Assembly (NCBI RefSeq): GCF_000244955.1
Contig: NZ_CM001439.1
Coordinates: 2,756,628 to 2,820,627 of the forward strand
Direction of reading: 5' to 3'
Origin: Saccharomonospora marina XMU15
GTDB lineage: Bacteria > Actinomycetota > Actinomycetes > Mycobacteriales > Pseudonocardiaceae
Length of the DNA stretch: 64,000 nt
Positions 25,951-35,392 of this stretch are shown here, one piece after another. How positions within the stretch are numbered: the stretch's first letter is position 1; every line of letters begins with the position of its first letter. Both the position numbers and the translations under genes were made by a program. A model generated the notes under the pieces. That model saw only the letters and a program-made list of their open reading frames with translations, was not told where the DNA came from and ran no database searches.

Positions 25951-27537
25951 CTAGCCGAGAACGATTACCGCGAACACGGCGGCCACGACCAGCCCGCACA
26001 TCACCGGCAGGAAACAGCGGCGGGCCAACTCCAGTACCGGCACCCGCGCGAACCCGGCGACGGCGATCAGCGACGACCAGGCCACCAGCGTGCCGCCACC
26101 GGACCAGATGTTGCCCATTTGTCCCAGCGCGGCCAGCGTCTCGGCGTTCATGCCCGCGCCGTCGCCGAGGCTGCCCGCGAGCGCGCCGGTGAGCGGCAGC
26201 CCGGAAAAGCCCGACCCGTCGAGGCCCGCGATCACTCCGACGACGAGGATGCCGAAGGCCGCCACGAACGGACTGTCCGGAATGTACTGTTGCGCCGAGG
26301 TGACAAGGTCGAACAGGATGCCCTGTTCCTGCTCGTCGGTGCCGAGGATCTGGCTGGCGAACTCGCCGTTGCCGATGAAGAAGAACCCGGCGATCGGCAA
26401 CACGATGCCCATCGCCTTGAACGCGAAGACCAGCCCGTCGACTACGTGCGTGGCCGACGACTCCAAAAAACCCTTGCCGTCCCCCACCAGCGATGCCAGC
26501 AGCACGATCAGCGCGGCCACTCCACCGACGAGCCCCGCGGCCTGCCCGGCCTGTAGATCAGGCACGGACTCCGACATCTTCGCCACCACCAGGTAGCCGA
26601 TCAGACCCAGGTAGGCCAGCGGAACCAGCACGGCGAACAACGTCGCCGCCGCGGGGTGTTCGGCCACGCCGTCGGGCGGGGTGCCGCCGCCACGGGTCGG
26701 ACCCGGCAGCGCTTCACGCCCCTGACGTGTCTCGCCGGTGGCCTCGCCACCCGCGGGCGCCGGTGGCAGGGTCGCCGTGGCGGTACCCGCCGTGGCCTCC
26801 ACGAGTTCGCGCTCCTCGGCGCCCTCCCTCGGCGCGGCCGCCTCGCGAACGGTGCCGTCCTCTGCCGCGGCCTCCCACTCGGTGAGCAGTCGGGCCGACG
26901 GCGCGCGCATCTTGCGGAACTCCATCGCGTATCCGATGAGCAGTGCCACGCCGCCGACGACCAGCGAAAGCACCATCGCCTTGTCCGTCACCGCGTTCGC
27001 GTCCAGCCCGCCCGCCTGAGCCGAAAGCCCGCCGGCGACCCTGATGACGTAGTCGGAGGACAGCGCCATGCCCTGGCCCGCGCAGGCGATCACCAGCCCG
27101 ACCGCCATCGGCCGCAGCCCCGCCCTGATCGCCACCGGCACGAGCACGGCGCCGATGAGCGGCACCGCCGGTGTCGGCCAGAAGAACAGAGACATGAAAT
27201 AGGTGATGACCACCAGGGCCCAGAAAGCCATGTGCCCGTTGCGCATCACCCGCCGAAACGGTGCGACCATCAACCGGTCTGCCCCGAGCACCTGCAGTGA
27301 GTGCAGCATCGCGGTCACGAGTGCGATAATCAGGAAGATATTGAACAGGTTCGTCGCGGCGACCAGACTCGCGTTGAACACGGCGGTGGTGCCGGTGATG
27401 ACATTTCCGGAGTGGACGAGCGCCGTCAGGAACGTCGCCGCCACGGCGGGTACGACGATGTTCTTGCGCGCGATCATCGTTGCCAGGATGACGACGACAC
27501 CTGCCAGGTAGACCCAGTGTGCTGCTGACAGTTGCAT
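25951..27537 (-). CDS. Multi-pass membrane transporter (GntP/ion-transporter-like), substrate unknown
   Basis: 528 residues from the ATG at 27537, chosen for AAGGG eight bases upstream. About 12 hydrophobic segments lie in two halves separated by a ~85-residue hydrophilic Ala/Glu/Pro-rich loop (residues ~220-310). Re-entrant-looking stretches such as SLFFWPTPAVPLIGAVLVP and LDGSGFSGLPLTGALAGSLG resemble the paired hairpins of the ion-transporter/GntP carriers of organic acids. I cannot name the substrate. It diverges from an MFS gene across 220 bases containing two GTGCAC sites. Confidence 0.7.
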   Translation of the reverse strand: MQLSAAHWVYLAGVVVILATMIARKNIVVPAVAATFLTALVHSGNVITGTTAVFNASLVAATNLFNIFLIIALVTAMLHSLQVLGADRLMVAPFRRVMRNGHMAFWALVVITYFMSLFFWPTPAVPLIGAVLVPVAIRAGLRPMAVGLVIACAGQGMALSSDYVIRVAGGLSAQAGGLDANAVTDKAMVLSLVVGGVALLIGYAMEFRKMRAPSARLLTEWEAAAEDGTVREAAAPREGAEERELVEATAGTATATLPPAPAGGEATGETRQGREALPGPTRGGGTPPDGVAEHPAAATLFAVLVPLAYLGLIGYLVVAKMSESVPDLQAGQAAGLVGGVAALIVLLASLVGDGKGFLESSATHVVDGLVFAFKAMGIVLPIAGFFFIGNGEFASQILGTDEQEQGILFDLVTSAQQYIPDSPFVAAFGILVVGVIAGLDGSGFSGLPLTGALAGSLGDGAGMNAETLAALGQMGNIWSGGGTLVAWSSLIAVAGFARVPVLELARRCFLPVMCGLVVAAVFAVIVLG

Positions 27538-27614
27538 CTGTTTGCCCTTCGAGTGGGACGGCACAGCGTTAACGCAAGAGGTTCCGCGCAGCGACGGCGA
27601 TCCGTCTATCAATC

Positions 27615-27647
27615 ATGTGCACATCAGCCACGCCGAAGTTTGTGCAC
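27615..27647. promoter_or_regulatory. Paired GTGCAC palindromes in a divergent promoter region
   Basis: A perfect 10-base palindrome ATGTGCACAT (27615-27624) and a second GTGCAC (27642-27647), 25 bases apart centre to centre, lie between the two divergent transporter genes. The spacing of about two and a half helical turns could suit a dimeric regulator. The regulator is unknown, and no transcription factor gene adjoins. Confidence 0.35.
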
Positions 27648-27757
27648 GATGCCCTGGTATCGCGTTCTTCACCGAGGCAGTCTCAAATGGAGCGCAGCGC
27701 AACCCGCCCGTAACAGCGTCGCGACCGGCGGGGCGCTTTTCGTGTGCGACACCGTGA

Positions 27758-29104
27758 TTGGCGAAAGGTTTGCCGTTCGTGCTGTTCACTCTGCTCGCGG
27801 TGACACTGTTGGGCACGGTCGGCAACAACGTCGTGAATGTCCCACTGCGGGAGCTGTCGGCCGACCTCGGTGTGCCGTTGTCGTCGGGTGTGCTCGCCGT
27901 GAGCTCCTTCCCGCTCGTGCTCGCCGCGACGATGCCGCTGCTGGGTTGGGTCGGTGACCGGTTCGGCCGGGGGCGCACGCTCGTGGTCGCCGAACTGCTG
28001 CTGGTCGGCGCGATGGTCGGGGCCGCGCTCGCGCCCGACCTCGCCACGCTCGCCGCTTTTCGCGGGCTGCAGGGGCTGGCGTGTGCGGCGGCGCCGCCGT
28101 GCGTGATGGGAATGCTGGCCACCCACTACGGGCCGAAGCGGCGTAACCGGATGATGGGCGCGTGGGCGGCGGCCAACGGGATCGGGCAGGCACTCGGCCC
28201 GCCGCTGGGCGGAGTGGTGGCCGAGTCGTGGGGCTGGCGGGCGGTGTTCTGGCTGCTGGCTCCGCTGGCGTTGTTGCTGGTGTTCGCGCTCGTCACGCTG
28301 GTTCCCGCCGAGGCGGGCAGCCGAGCCGGGCTGCACCGACCCGGTGCGGTGGCCTTCACCGCGGGAACCGCCACGTTGCTGTCGGCGGTCGTGCTGGCGC
28401 CGGGGGGCTCGCTGCCCCCCGCCGTGCTCGCCGTACTCGGCGGCGCAGGTGCGCTGGCGCTCGCGGCGTTCGTGGCGATGTCGGCCACGGCGCGCGATCC
28501 GCTGGTGCCGGTGCGACTGCTCGCCGAATCCCGCTTCCTGCGGAGCGCGGTCGCCGCGTGCGCGCAGATGTTCTGTCTCGGCGCGACCCTGGTGGCGATG
28601 CCGCTGTACCTGACGGGAAAGCATGCGCTGCCCTCGGCGCAGGCGGGGCTGGTGGTGTTCGCGTTGCCCGCCACGATGGCGTCGCTGGCCGCCGTGGTGG
28701 GCCTGCTGTGCGAGCGCACCCGGCCGCGACGGGTGCTCAGGCCAGGCCTGCTCACTGTTGCCGCGGCGCAGCTTGCCATGGGAGTCCACGCGCTCGCGTG
28801 GGACGGCCACCTCGCCGTGCTGGTCGCGCTGCTGGTGCTGACCGGCTGCGGGGTGGCGCTGGTGCAGACACCGGCGGCGGCGGGCGCCAGCAGGTCGGCG
28901 GCAGGCGGACCGGCGGCGGCGGGCAGTGCGGGCGCGACCCTCGGCCTGTTCAACACGTTGCGGTTCGGCGGCGCCGCGCTCGGGGCGGCCTGGGTGGGCC
29001 TTGCCTACCCGTGGGGCGAGCCGCTGCTGCTGTTCGGCGGTTGCGCGGCACTCGCGCTGACCGCGTTCGCGGTGAGCTTCGCGGGCAGGGACCCGGTGGG
29101 CTGA
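27758..29104 (+). CDS. MFS drug-type transporter
   Basis: 448 residues if started at TTG 27758; a GTG at 27779 is a good alternative because AAAGG lies 11 bases before it. About 12 membrane segments. MFS landmarks are LGWVGDRFGRGRTLVVAE (loop 2-3), RGLQGLACAAAPPCVMGML (motif C-like) and GIGQALGPPLGGVVAESWGWRAVFW, as in multidrug exporters. The second half is Gly/Ala-rich. The substrate is not predictable. It is divergent from the GntP-like transporter and convergent with the PucR gene. Confidence 0.85.
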   Translation: MAKGLPFVLFTLLAVTLLGTVGNNVVNVPLRELSADLGVPLSSGVLAVSSFPLVLAATMPLLGWVGDRFGRGRTLVVAELLLVGAMVGAALAPDLATLAAFRGLQGLACAAAPPCVMGMLATHYGPKRRNRMMGAWAAANGIGQALGPPLGGVVAESWGWRAVFWLLAPLALLLVFALVTLVPAEAGSRAGLHRPGAVAFTAGTATLLSAVVLAPGGSLPPAVLAVLGGAGALALAAFVAMSATARDPLVPVRLLAESRFLRSAVAACAQMFCLGATLVAMPLYLTGKHALPSAQAGLVVFALPATMASLAAVVGLLCERTRPRRVLRPGLLTVAAAQLAMGVHALAWDGHLAVLVALLVLTGCGVALVQTPAAAGASRSAAGGPAAAGSAGATLGLFNTLRFGGAALGAAWVGLAYPWGEPLLLFGGCAALALTAFAVSFAGRDPVG

Positions 29105-29124
29105 CCGGCTGCTCTGGCGAGCGC

Positions 29125-30810
29125 TCATCCCGGTCCCAGTTCCCGGTCCACCGCCGCCGTCGTCTCCGCCAGCAGGTCCAGTTTGTACGCCAGCCACAAC
29201 GCGAACCGGTGTTCGGCCTCTCGCAGGTCCAACCGCAGTATCCGGGAGGCGCGGTCAAGTTTGTAGAGCATGGTGTTTCGGTGGACGTGCAGCCGCCGTG
29301 CGGCGGCGTTGACGTTGCCCCCGCACTCCACATACGCCAGCACTGCCCGTTCCAGTTCCGACCCCACCGCCGCGCCGCAGCGCAGCGGCGCCAGCAGGTC
29401 ACGGGCGAAGGTCTGGCCGGGTTCGGTGCCCGCCAACTCCACCAGCGCGGCGTACACCCGCAGGTCGTGGAACCCGCACACGTCGGGCAATTCCAGTCGT
29501 AGCCGAAGCCGGAGCGCGATCCGCGCTTCGCGGTAGCTCTCCGCGATCCGCACCGCGCCGGTGACCGGCCTGCCGTAGGCGATGCGCACCGGCTTGCCCA
29601 GCCGCAGCCCCAGGTCACGTTCCAGGGTGGCCGCGTAGGCGGCCACGGCGGCGTCGGCCGCTTCCGGTGTCGCAGCACGGCCCGGGTCGAACGGGTGGAT
29701 GACGGCGAGCACGTCACCCACCGCGGCGGCCAACGTCTGTCCCGCGCCCTGCGGGGCCAGCCTGCTCGCCTCCCTCGCCATGGCGGCCGTCACGCTCCCT
29801 TCCGGTGCGGCACCCACCAACACCGCGTAGTCGCAGTCGGTGGGAAACCGGTAGTGGGCCGCCCTGGCACGCAGGTCGGAGGCGTTTCCGAAACGGCCGT
29901 GCAGCAGCGCGTGCACGAAGTCGCCGCGCGCCCGCTCCTCGGCCTCGGAGATGCTGTGCATCCGCAGCAACTCCGTTCCCACGATCGTCACCGCCTGCTC
30001 CACGACGACCCGGTGCTGCGCCAGATCGTGCGGATGCGGCGGGCGGTTCGGTTCGATCAGAAGTACCCAGCCGTCGTGCCGCCCGCCGAGCACGATCGCC
30101 GCCACCACGCACGTGTACGGCCTACCGCCGAAGGTCGCGTCACCGACCACGGCGGGGCCGTGACCGCTGTGCAGCGACTCGGCGACCAGCCCGGGCGGTT
30201 CCTCCGCGAGTGTGCGGGCGACCTCCGCCTCGTCGAGGGTGGCCGGTGCGGCCCGCGCGAACGCCAGCACTTCCCGATCGGCGTCCAGCACGGCCACGGC
30301 GCAGTGCGAAAGCCTGGCCAGTTGGTGACACAACGCCGAAACCCCGGCGCCCCGGTAAAGCAGCTCGGCGAGCGAGCGGTGCACGGTGACGCCGTAGCGC
30401 AGCACGTGAGCCTCGTGGGCCAGCGCGAGCTCGGCGACCAGCCTGCCGACCTCGTGGTAGTCGACCTGCGCGCCCACCGACACCACAGGTAACCGTGCCG
30501 AGGTCGCGGCCGGGTCCGCTGCCGCGGCGGGACCCGACACCAGCAGCGCGGCCGCTCCGCGGTCACCCAGCCGCCGCAGCCCGGCCTCGGTGAGCTGCTC
30601 GCCGCGAGCGAACACCAGCACGCCACGCAGTGACGCGGTGCCGCTGACAGCCTGCTCCCACGGCAGGCACCAGGTCAGCGCCACATCGGTCGGCCCTGCG
30701 ACGCCCGCGTCCCTGAACGGGAGTTCCTGCAGCAGCCTGGCCAGAGTCAGCTCACCAGGGTCCGTGGCGTCCCGCACGGTGTTTTCCACGTTTTCCACGC
30801 TGGTTTTCAC
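29125..30810 (-). CDS. PucR-family transcriptional regulator
   Basis: 561 residues. The N-terminal ~120 residues match the PucR ligand-sensing domain ([20 protein letters not shown]). The middle part is GAF/GGDEF-like, and the C-terminal helix-turn-helix is [30 protein letters not shown]. Such regulators control purine or amine and other nitrogen-compound catabolism. The gene diverges from the GlcG/HbpS-like gene across 124 bases. The RidA end of the HDO cluster lies just beyond that gene, so a catabolic link is possible but not shown. Confidence 0.85.
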   Translation of the reverse strand: MKTSVENVENTVRDATDPGELTLARLLQELPFRDAGVAGPTDVALTWCLPWEQAVSGTASLRGVLVFARGEQLTEAGLRRLGDRGAAALLVSGPAAAADPAATSARLPVVSVGAQVDYHEVGRLVAELALAHEAHVLRYGVTVHRSLAELLYRGAGVSALCHQLARLSHCAVAVLDADREVLAFARAAPATLDEAEVARTLAEEPPGLVAESLHSGHGPAVVGDATFGGRPYTCVVAAIVLGGRHDGWVLLIEPNRPPHPHDLAQHRVVVEQAVTIVGTELLRMHSISEAEERARGDFVHALLHGRFGNASDLRARAAHYRFPTDCDYAVLVGAAPEGSVTAAMAREASRLAPQGAGQTLAAAVGDVLAVIHPFDPGRAATPEAADAAVAAYAATLERDLGLRLGKPVRIAYGRPVTGAVRIAESYREARIALRLRLRLELPDVCGFHDLRVYAALVELAGTEPGQTFARDLLAPLRCGAAVGSELERAVLAYVECGGNVNAAARRLHVHRNTMLYKLDRASRILRLDLREAEHRFALWLAYKLDLLAETTAAVDRELGPG

Positions 30811-30934
30811 ACTGCCCCCTCATGGACAGACTGCACAGCTTTCCTCGACGGCGATACGGCAGCTTGACCATTGCCGCCCCCCTCGCGCAAGCGTCAGATT
30901 GGTGACGGCGAAAGCGACCGCGAGGAGGACGAAC

Positions 30935-31396
30935 GTGCACACGGTCAACCGGATTACACTTGACGACGCGCTGCCGATGCTGGCGGCGGCCCGCGCCAAG
31001 GCCGAGGAACTCGGGGTGCGGCAGACGATCTGCGTCTGCGACGACGGCGGAAACGTCGTCGCACTGCACCGGCTGCCGGGAGCCCGGTTGACCGGCGTGG
31101 ACATCGCCATCGCGAAAGCGTTCACCGCAGCGGGGCACGAGCGGGCCACCCACAAGTTCAACGAACCGCCGGACGGCCCCGCGCTTCCCGGCAACGAGGC
31201 GTTCGGGATCAGCCACATGCTGCCTGGCAAGTTCGCCATCTTCGTCGGCGGTTTCCCGATCGAGTACGAGGGGCAGATCGTCGGGGGAGTGGGCATCAGC
31301 GGCGGTAACGGCGAGCAGGACAAGGCTGTCGGTGCCGCGGCGTTGCGCGCCTTCGCCGAGCACGCCGAGCACGCCGCCACGCTCGCCGCCGGATAG
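30935..31396 (+). CDS. GlcG/HbpS-family haem-binding-like protein
   Basis: 153 residues from the GTG at 30935, with GAGGAGG upstream. The profile (ITLDDALPMLAAARAKAEELGVRQTICVCDDGGNVVALHRLPGA; IAIAKAFTAAG; IVGGVGISGGNGEQDKAVGAAAL) is the GlcG/HbpS (DUF336) fold. Members are found in glycolate, diol and aromatic catabolism operons, and HbpS in Streptomyces binds haem. No signal peptide is visible, so it is cytosolic here. It is probably controlled by the divergent PucR protein. Confidence 0.85.
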   Translation: MHTVNRITLDDALPMLAAARAKAEELGVRQTICVCDDGGNVVALHRLPGARLTGVDIAIAKAFTAAGHERATHKFNEPPDGPALPGNEAFGISHMLPGKFAIFVGGFPIEYEGQIVGGVGISGGNGEQDKAVGAAALRAFAEHAEHAATLAAG

Positions 31397-31473
31397 CGCT
31401 ACCGCGGGCGGTGCCGCCCGGCCTCGGCCGAAAGCACCGCCCGCCACGAGGCACACCTCCTCTGCGCACGCTC

Positions 31474-31947
31474 CTACCGCACGGCGGCGGTGAGATCCAC
31501 CTCCACGGCGGCGCCCGACGGCAGGCAGCGGACCCCGACGGCGGTGCGCGCGACGGCGCCGCGCTCGCCGAGCCAGGCACGAAGCGTCCGCGACGCGCCG
31601 TCGGCCACCGCCGAGTGCTCCGTGAAGTGCTCGGCGCAGGCCACGTACACGGTCAATCGCAGGCACCGCTCGATGCGGTCCAGCCCTCCCGCGGCCTCGG
31701 CGATCGCCAGCAGCGCGTTGGCCGCCGACAGCGCCGCGGCCTGGCCTGCCCGCCGCGTGCCGACGTCCTCGCCGACCCGCCCGCTCACCCGTAGCCGCCC
31801 GCCGCTTCTGGGGGTCATGCCCGCGCTGAACGCCAGCCCGCCGTGCACCACTGCGGGTACGTAGTCGCCCTGCGGCGGTGGTGCCGCCCGGGCCGTGACG
31901 TCATGGGCCCGGTCGGTCCCGCCTGTCGCCGGCTTCCTCGTTCTCAA
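31474..31947 (-). CDS. RidA-family (YjgF/UK114) protein
   Basis: 157 residues from a TTG at 31947 that overlaps the upstream Rieske stop as TTGA; no later in-frame start leaves the fold intact. VVHGGLAFSAGMTPRSGGRLRVSGRVGEDVGTRRAGQAAALSAANALLAIAEAAG and RTAVGVRCLPSGAAVEVDLTA are RidA features, including the active-site Arg near the C-terminus. RidA enzymes hydrolyse reactive enamines and imines, or act on catabolic intermediates. As the last gene of the HDO operon it may clear an imine produced by the pathway. The N-terminal ~30 residues are extra. Confidence 0.75.
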   Translation of the reverse strand: MRTRKPATGGTDRAHDVTARAAPPPQGDYVPAVVHGGLAFSAGMTPRSGGRLRVSGRVGEDVGTRRAGQAAALSAANALLAIAEAAGGLDRIERCLRLTVYVACAEHFTEHSAVADGASRTLRAWLGERGAVARTAVGVRCLPSGAAVEVDLTAAVR

Positions 31948-32312
31948 CCGGCGGTCCCGCGCCGCCTGGGACCTGCGAGCCTGCTGCCCTGCGCGATGTC
32001 GTGCTCGGTCAACCCGACGAAGATCTCGCCGTTCTCCTCCTTGACCGGGAACGTCTTGATCGGCTCCGTCGCGGGCGGGCACACCGCCTCGCCGGTTCGC
32101 AGGTCGAACACGCTGCCGTGGCAGGAGCAGCCGATGCCGTCGTCGACCAGCTTGCCCGACGACAGCAGGCAGTCCAGGTGGGTGCAGTAGTTCGACGTCG
32201 CGTAGGCGGTGCCGCGTAGCCTCGCGACGGCCAGTTCCAGCTCGCCCGCGAAGAACCGGCGGACGTAGCCGTCGGGCACCTGGCCGGAACGGGCCACCCT
32301 GACGTACTCCAT
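31944..32312 (-). CDS. Rieske [2Fe-2S] ferredoxin-like protein (second copy)
   Basis: 122 residues. The Rieske ligands are C43-x-H45 (NYCTHLD) and C62-x2-H65 (GCSCHGSVFD), followed by ATEPIKTFPVKEENGEIFVGL, as in bacterial Rieske ferredoxins of dioxygenase systems. It should shuttle single electrons in the cytosol. It lies downstream of the aldehyde dehydrogenase and overlaps ridA by four bases. Together with the Rieske protein at 35051-35383 this makes two electron carriers for one reductase in the cluster. The C-terminal ~15 residues (RLAGPRRRG) are probably disordered. Confidence 0.88.
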   Translation of the reverse strand: MEYVRVARSGQVPDGYVRRFFAGELELAVARLRGTAYATSNYCTHLDCLLSSGKLVDDGIGCSCHGSVFDLRTGEAVCPPATEPIKTFPVKEENGEIFVGLTEHDIAQGSRLAGPRRRGTAG

Positions 32313-32364
32313 TGCGATGTTCCTTCCTTGGCTGTGGTGGCGAAGTGTTGTCCGCCGCGTCGGG

Positions 32365-33801
32365 TCAGGACGCCACGTACACCGTCTTCTCCACGGTGTA
32401 GAAACGCGACATCGTCTCGCCCGCCTGCTCCTTGAACGTCTGCGTGCTCGATTCCTTCAGCCCACCGAACGGCGCGTTCATGGCCATTCCCGTGGTGGGT
32501 TGATTGACCTTCACCAGACCGGTCCGCATCCGGTCTGCGAAGTCGAGGGCGGCACCGAGATCGGCCGTCACCACCGCCGCCGACAGCCCGTAGTCGCTGT
32601 CGTTGGCCAGCCGCACCGCCTCGTCGAACGAACCCGCGCGCAGGAAGGCCAGCACAGGGCCGAAGATCTCCTCGCGGGCAAGCTGCGAGCCTGCGTCGAC
32701 CTCGCTGAACACCGTGGGCAGGAAGAAGTGGCCGTGCGCGTAGCGCTCGCCGCCGGGCGGCTGCCCGCCGGTGCGCAGCACCGCGCCCTCGGAGAGCCCG
32801 ATCCGCACGTACTCGGCGGTCTTGGCCAGTTGCCGCGCCGTGGCCAGCGGGCCCATGTCCACCCCGCCGGCGAGCCCTTCGCCGAGTCGCAGCGCCTCGG
32901 CCCGCCGCACCACGCGCGCGAGCAGTTCGTCGTGCACGGCGTCGGCGGCGATAACCCTGCTGGTGCCGGTGCAGGCCTGTCCGGAAAGGCCGAACGCGCC
33001 ACGCACCACGATGTCGGCCGCCCGGTCCAGGTCCGCGTCGGGAAGCACGACCACCGGGTTCTTGCCACCCATCTCGAGTTGGCAGCGCCTGCTGGGACCC
33101 ACTGCGCCGTGGATGCTGTTGCCTGCGGCCGTGGAACCGGTGAAGGTGACGGCCGCGACTCGCCGGTCCCTCGCCAGTGCCGCGCCCACCTCCGCGCCGC
33201 CGTGTACGAGTGCCAGCGCCCCGGCGGGAACCCCGGCCCCGAGCAGCGCTTCCACCAGCCGCGTCGCCAGCAGCGGCGTGACCTCGCTGGGTTTGTAGAT
33301 CACGCCGTTGCCGCACGCCAGTGCCGGGCCGAGCTTGCGGGAGGGGATGTTCAGCGGGAAGTTCCACGGGGTGATGGCCCCCACCACACCCACAGCGGAC
33401 CGTGCGGTGTAGACCAGCCCGGACTCCGAAGGGTAGGTGCTGCCCGTCGCGCGCAGCGCCTCGCCCGCGTAGAAGCGCAGGTTAGCCGGCGTGCGGCGCA
33501 CCTCCATGGTCGCCTCGGCCAGCGTCTTGCCCTCCTCGGACACCAGTTCGGCCGCCAGCTTCTCCGGGTCACGTTCGAGCAGCGCCGCCGCGGTGTCCAG
33601 GATTTCGGCTCGCCGCTGCGGCGAGGTGCGCGCCCATTCGACGTGGCCGTCGGCGACCGCGCTGACGGCGGCATCGACATCGGCGGCCGTGGAGTCGGGT
33701 GCGGTGGCCACCAGTTGCCTGGTGTCGGCGGGGTTGTGGCGGTCTCGCACCCTGCCGCTCGCCGAGGCCATCCACTCGCCACCGATCAGGTTCGCGCTCA
33801 C
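32365..33801 (-). CDS. Aldehyde dehydrogenase (semialdehyde-dehydrogenase type)
   Basis: 478 residues. The catalytic set is canonical: N147 in TPWNFP, E243 in LEMGGKNP and C277 in GQACTGTSR. The sequence around LYKPSEVTPL-like and MNAPFGGLKESS resembles alpha-ketoglutaric or succinic semialdehyde dehydrogenases. It should oxidise an aldehyde produced in the pathway to an acid with NAD(P). It overlaps the upstream reductase gene by four bases, so it is translated within the HDO operon. The substrate is inferred only in outline. Confidence 0.9.
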   Translation of the reverse strand: MSANLIGGEWMASASGRVRDRHNPADTRQLVATAPDSTAADVDAAVSAVADGHVEWARTSPQRRAEILDTAAALLERDPEKLAAELVSEEGKTLAEATMEVRRTPANLRFYAGEALRATGSTYPSESGLVYTARSAVGVVGAITPWNFPLNIPSRKLGPALACGNGVIYKPSEVTPLLATRLVEALLGAGVPAGALALVHGGAEVGAALARDRRVAAVTFTGSTAAGNSIHGAVGPSRRCQLEMGGKNPVVVLPDADLDRAADIVVRGAFGLSGQACTGTSRVIAADAVHDELLARVVRRAEALRLGEGLAGGVDMGPLATARQLAKTAEYVRIGLSEGAVLRTGGQPPGGERYAHGHFFLPTVFSEVDAGSQLAREEIFGPVLAFLRAGSFDEAVRLANDSDYGLSAAVVTADLGAALDFADRMRTGLVKVNQPTTGMAMNAPFGGLKESSTQTFKEQAGETMSRFYTVEKTVYVAS

Positions 33802-35054
33802 CCGGCTTCCTCCATCATCAGTTCGAACAGGTCGACGCTGTCGTCGCGCAACACGTCGGGCTCCACCACGGCCTGCTGCGACACCAACTCCCTCGCCGCC
33901 ATCGCGTCTTCTCCCCGCTCGGCCGCGAACGCCGCCCGCACCACGCCGTCAAGCAGGTAGAACGCGCAGAAGTCCAGATCGGACAGTGAGCCCCTGACCA
34001 CGACCTCGTCCCAGCATGGCGCGTGCCCGGTGTACTGCAGGTTCAGCCCGTACTGGTCGGAGTAGAACCAGTGCGGCTCGGTGAACGGTGCCGCGTGGCC
34101 GAGCATCGCGTCGGCCGCTGTGGTCGCCAGCCTGCCTGCCGCCTCGACGTGTTCGGCGCGGATATGCTCGCCGAACAGCGCGTGGTAGTGGTTGGCCACA
34201 TCACCTGCCGCGAACACCGAGGGCGAACTCGTGCGACAGCAGCCATCGACGACGATCCCGTTGTCCACCTTGATGTCCGCACCCGCCACGACGTCGACAT
34301 CGGGCTCGATCCCGACCCCCACCACCACGGCGTCCGCGTCGATACGCGCACCGGTTCCGGTCACCACGGTGACACCGTCGCGGCCGTGCACAACCGAGGT
34401 CACCGACTGCCGAAACCGCACCTCGACCCCGTTGGCGCGGTGCAACTCGGCGCACACCGCGCCGAGCCGGGGACCCAGCAGTTGGCGCATCGGCACGTCG
34501 AGGGCCTCCAGCAGCACTACCTCGACCCCGAGTGTGCGCGCCGTGGCAGCCACCTCCGAGCCGATGAACCCCGCGCCGACCACCACCACTCGCGCGCCAG
34601 GCGCCAGCCGCTCGCGCAGCCGATCGGCGTCGCGGCGCGTGCGTAGGGTGTGCACGCGTTCACCCGCGATGCCGGGCAGGGCGCGCGGGCGCCCTCCGGT
34701 CGCGACCAGCACCCGGTCGGCCCTGACCGAGCCGCCCCCCTGCAGCAGCACGGCGCCTTCGGAAGGGTCGATCCCCGACGCGGCGCTGCCCAGCCGCAGC
34801 CGCACCCCGTTCTCTTCGCACCACCGCGGCGAAAGCAGGCCCAGCTCACCCGCGGTGGCGGGGTCGGCCAGGTACTCCTTGGACAGCGGTGGCCGCTGGT
34901 ACGGCGGCTCCGGCTCGGCGCCGATCAGTTCGATGCGCCCGTCGTAGCCGCGCCTGCGCAGTGTCCGCGTCGCCACGGCGGCCGCCTGCCCCGCGCCGAC
35001 GATCGCGATGGTGCCGATGCTTGCGGTGCCGTCGGTGCCGCTCACTCGGCTCAC
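33798..35054 (-). CDS. FAD-dependent ferredoxin (Rieske) reductase
   Basis: 418 residues from the GTG at 35054, in a GTGA overlap with the upstream Rieske stop. It has two Rossmann motifs, IAIVGAGQAAAVATRTLRR (FAD) and VVVVGAGFIGSEVAATAR (NAD), and the later FAD contact SVFAAGDVANHYHALFGEHIRAEHVEAAGR, the rubredoxin/ferredoxin reductase pattern of oxygenase systems. The C-terminal dimer domain is present. It should pass electrons from NAD(P)H to the neighbouring Rieske proteins and from them to the diiron oxidase. Confidence 0.9.
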   Translation of the reverse strand: MSRVSGTDGTASIGTIAIVGAGQAAAVATRTLRRRGYDGRIELIGAEPEPPYQRPPLSKEYLADPATAGELGLLSPRWCEENGVRLRLGSAASGIDPSEGAVLLQGGGSVRADRVLVATGGRPRALPGIAGERVHTLRTRRDADRLRERLAPGARVVVVGAGFIGSEVAATARTLGVEVVLLEALDVPMRQLLGPRLGAVCAELHRANGVEVRFRQSVTSVVHGRDGVTVVTGTGARIDADAVVVGVGIEPDVDVVAGADIKVDNGIVVDGCCRTSSPSVFAAGDVANHYHALFGEHIRAEHVEAAGRLATTAADAMLGHAAPFTEPHWFYSDQYGLNLQYTGHAPCWDEVVVRGSLSDLDFCAFYLLDGVVRAAFAAERGEDAMAARELVSQQAVVEPDVLRDDSVDLFELMMEEAG

Positions 35055-35383
35055 CCCGCCGCGCCGACGCGCCCGCGGCGAACCGGGTTGACGTACACCC
35101 GGTCGCCGTCGACGCGCACGTCGAAGGTCGGCTGGCACAGCGGCTGATCGTGGGCCTGCCCGGTCGCCGGGTCGAACCGCCACTGGTGGCCGGGGCACAC
35201 CACCGCGCCGCCCAGCACGACGCCCTTGCTCAGTGACCGTTGCCTGTGCACGCAGACGTCGTGCAGCGCGTAGACCTGACCGTCCACAAAAAACAGTGCG
35301 ATCTGCTCGCCCGCCACCACGACCCGCTTCTTCTTGCGCCTTGCGAGTTCGCTGAGGTCGGCGAGGTGAAGCCACTCTGCCAT
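35051..35383 (-). CDS. Rieske [2Fe-2S] ferredoxin (first copy)
   Basis: 110 residues. The Rieske ligands are C44-x-H46 (DVCVHRQRSL) and C63-x2-H66 (VCPGHQWRFD). The ending GDRVYVNPVRRG is typical of small Rieske ferredoxins. It lies nine bases after the HDO stop and overlaps the reductase gene, so it is the likely immediate electron donor to the HDO enzyme. The RRKKKR stretch near residue 16-20 is an unusual basic patch and may be a docking site (inference). Confidence 0.88.
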   Translation of the reverse strand: MAEWLHLADLSELARRKKKRVVVAGEQIALFFVDGQVYALHDVCVHRQRSLSKGVVLGGAVVCPGHQWRFDPATGQAHDQPLCQPTFDVRVDGDRVYVNPVRRGRVGAAG

Positions 35384-35392
35384 GGCGGGCGC

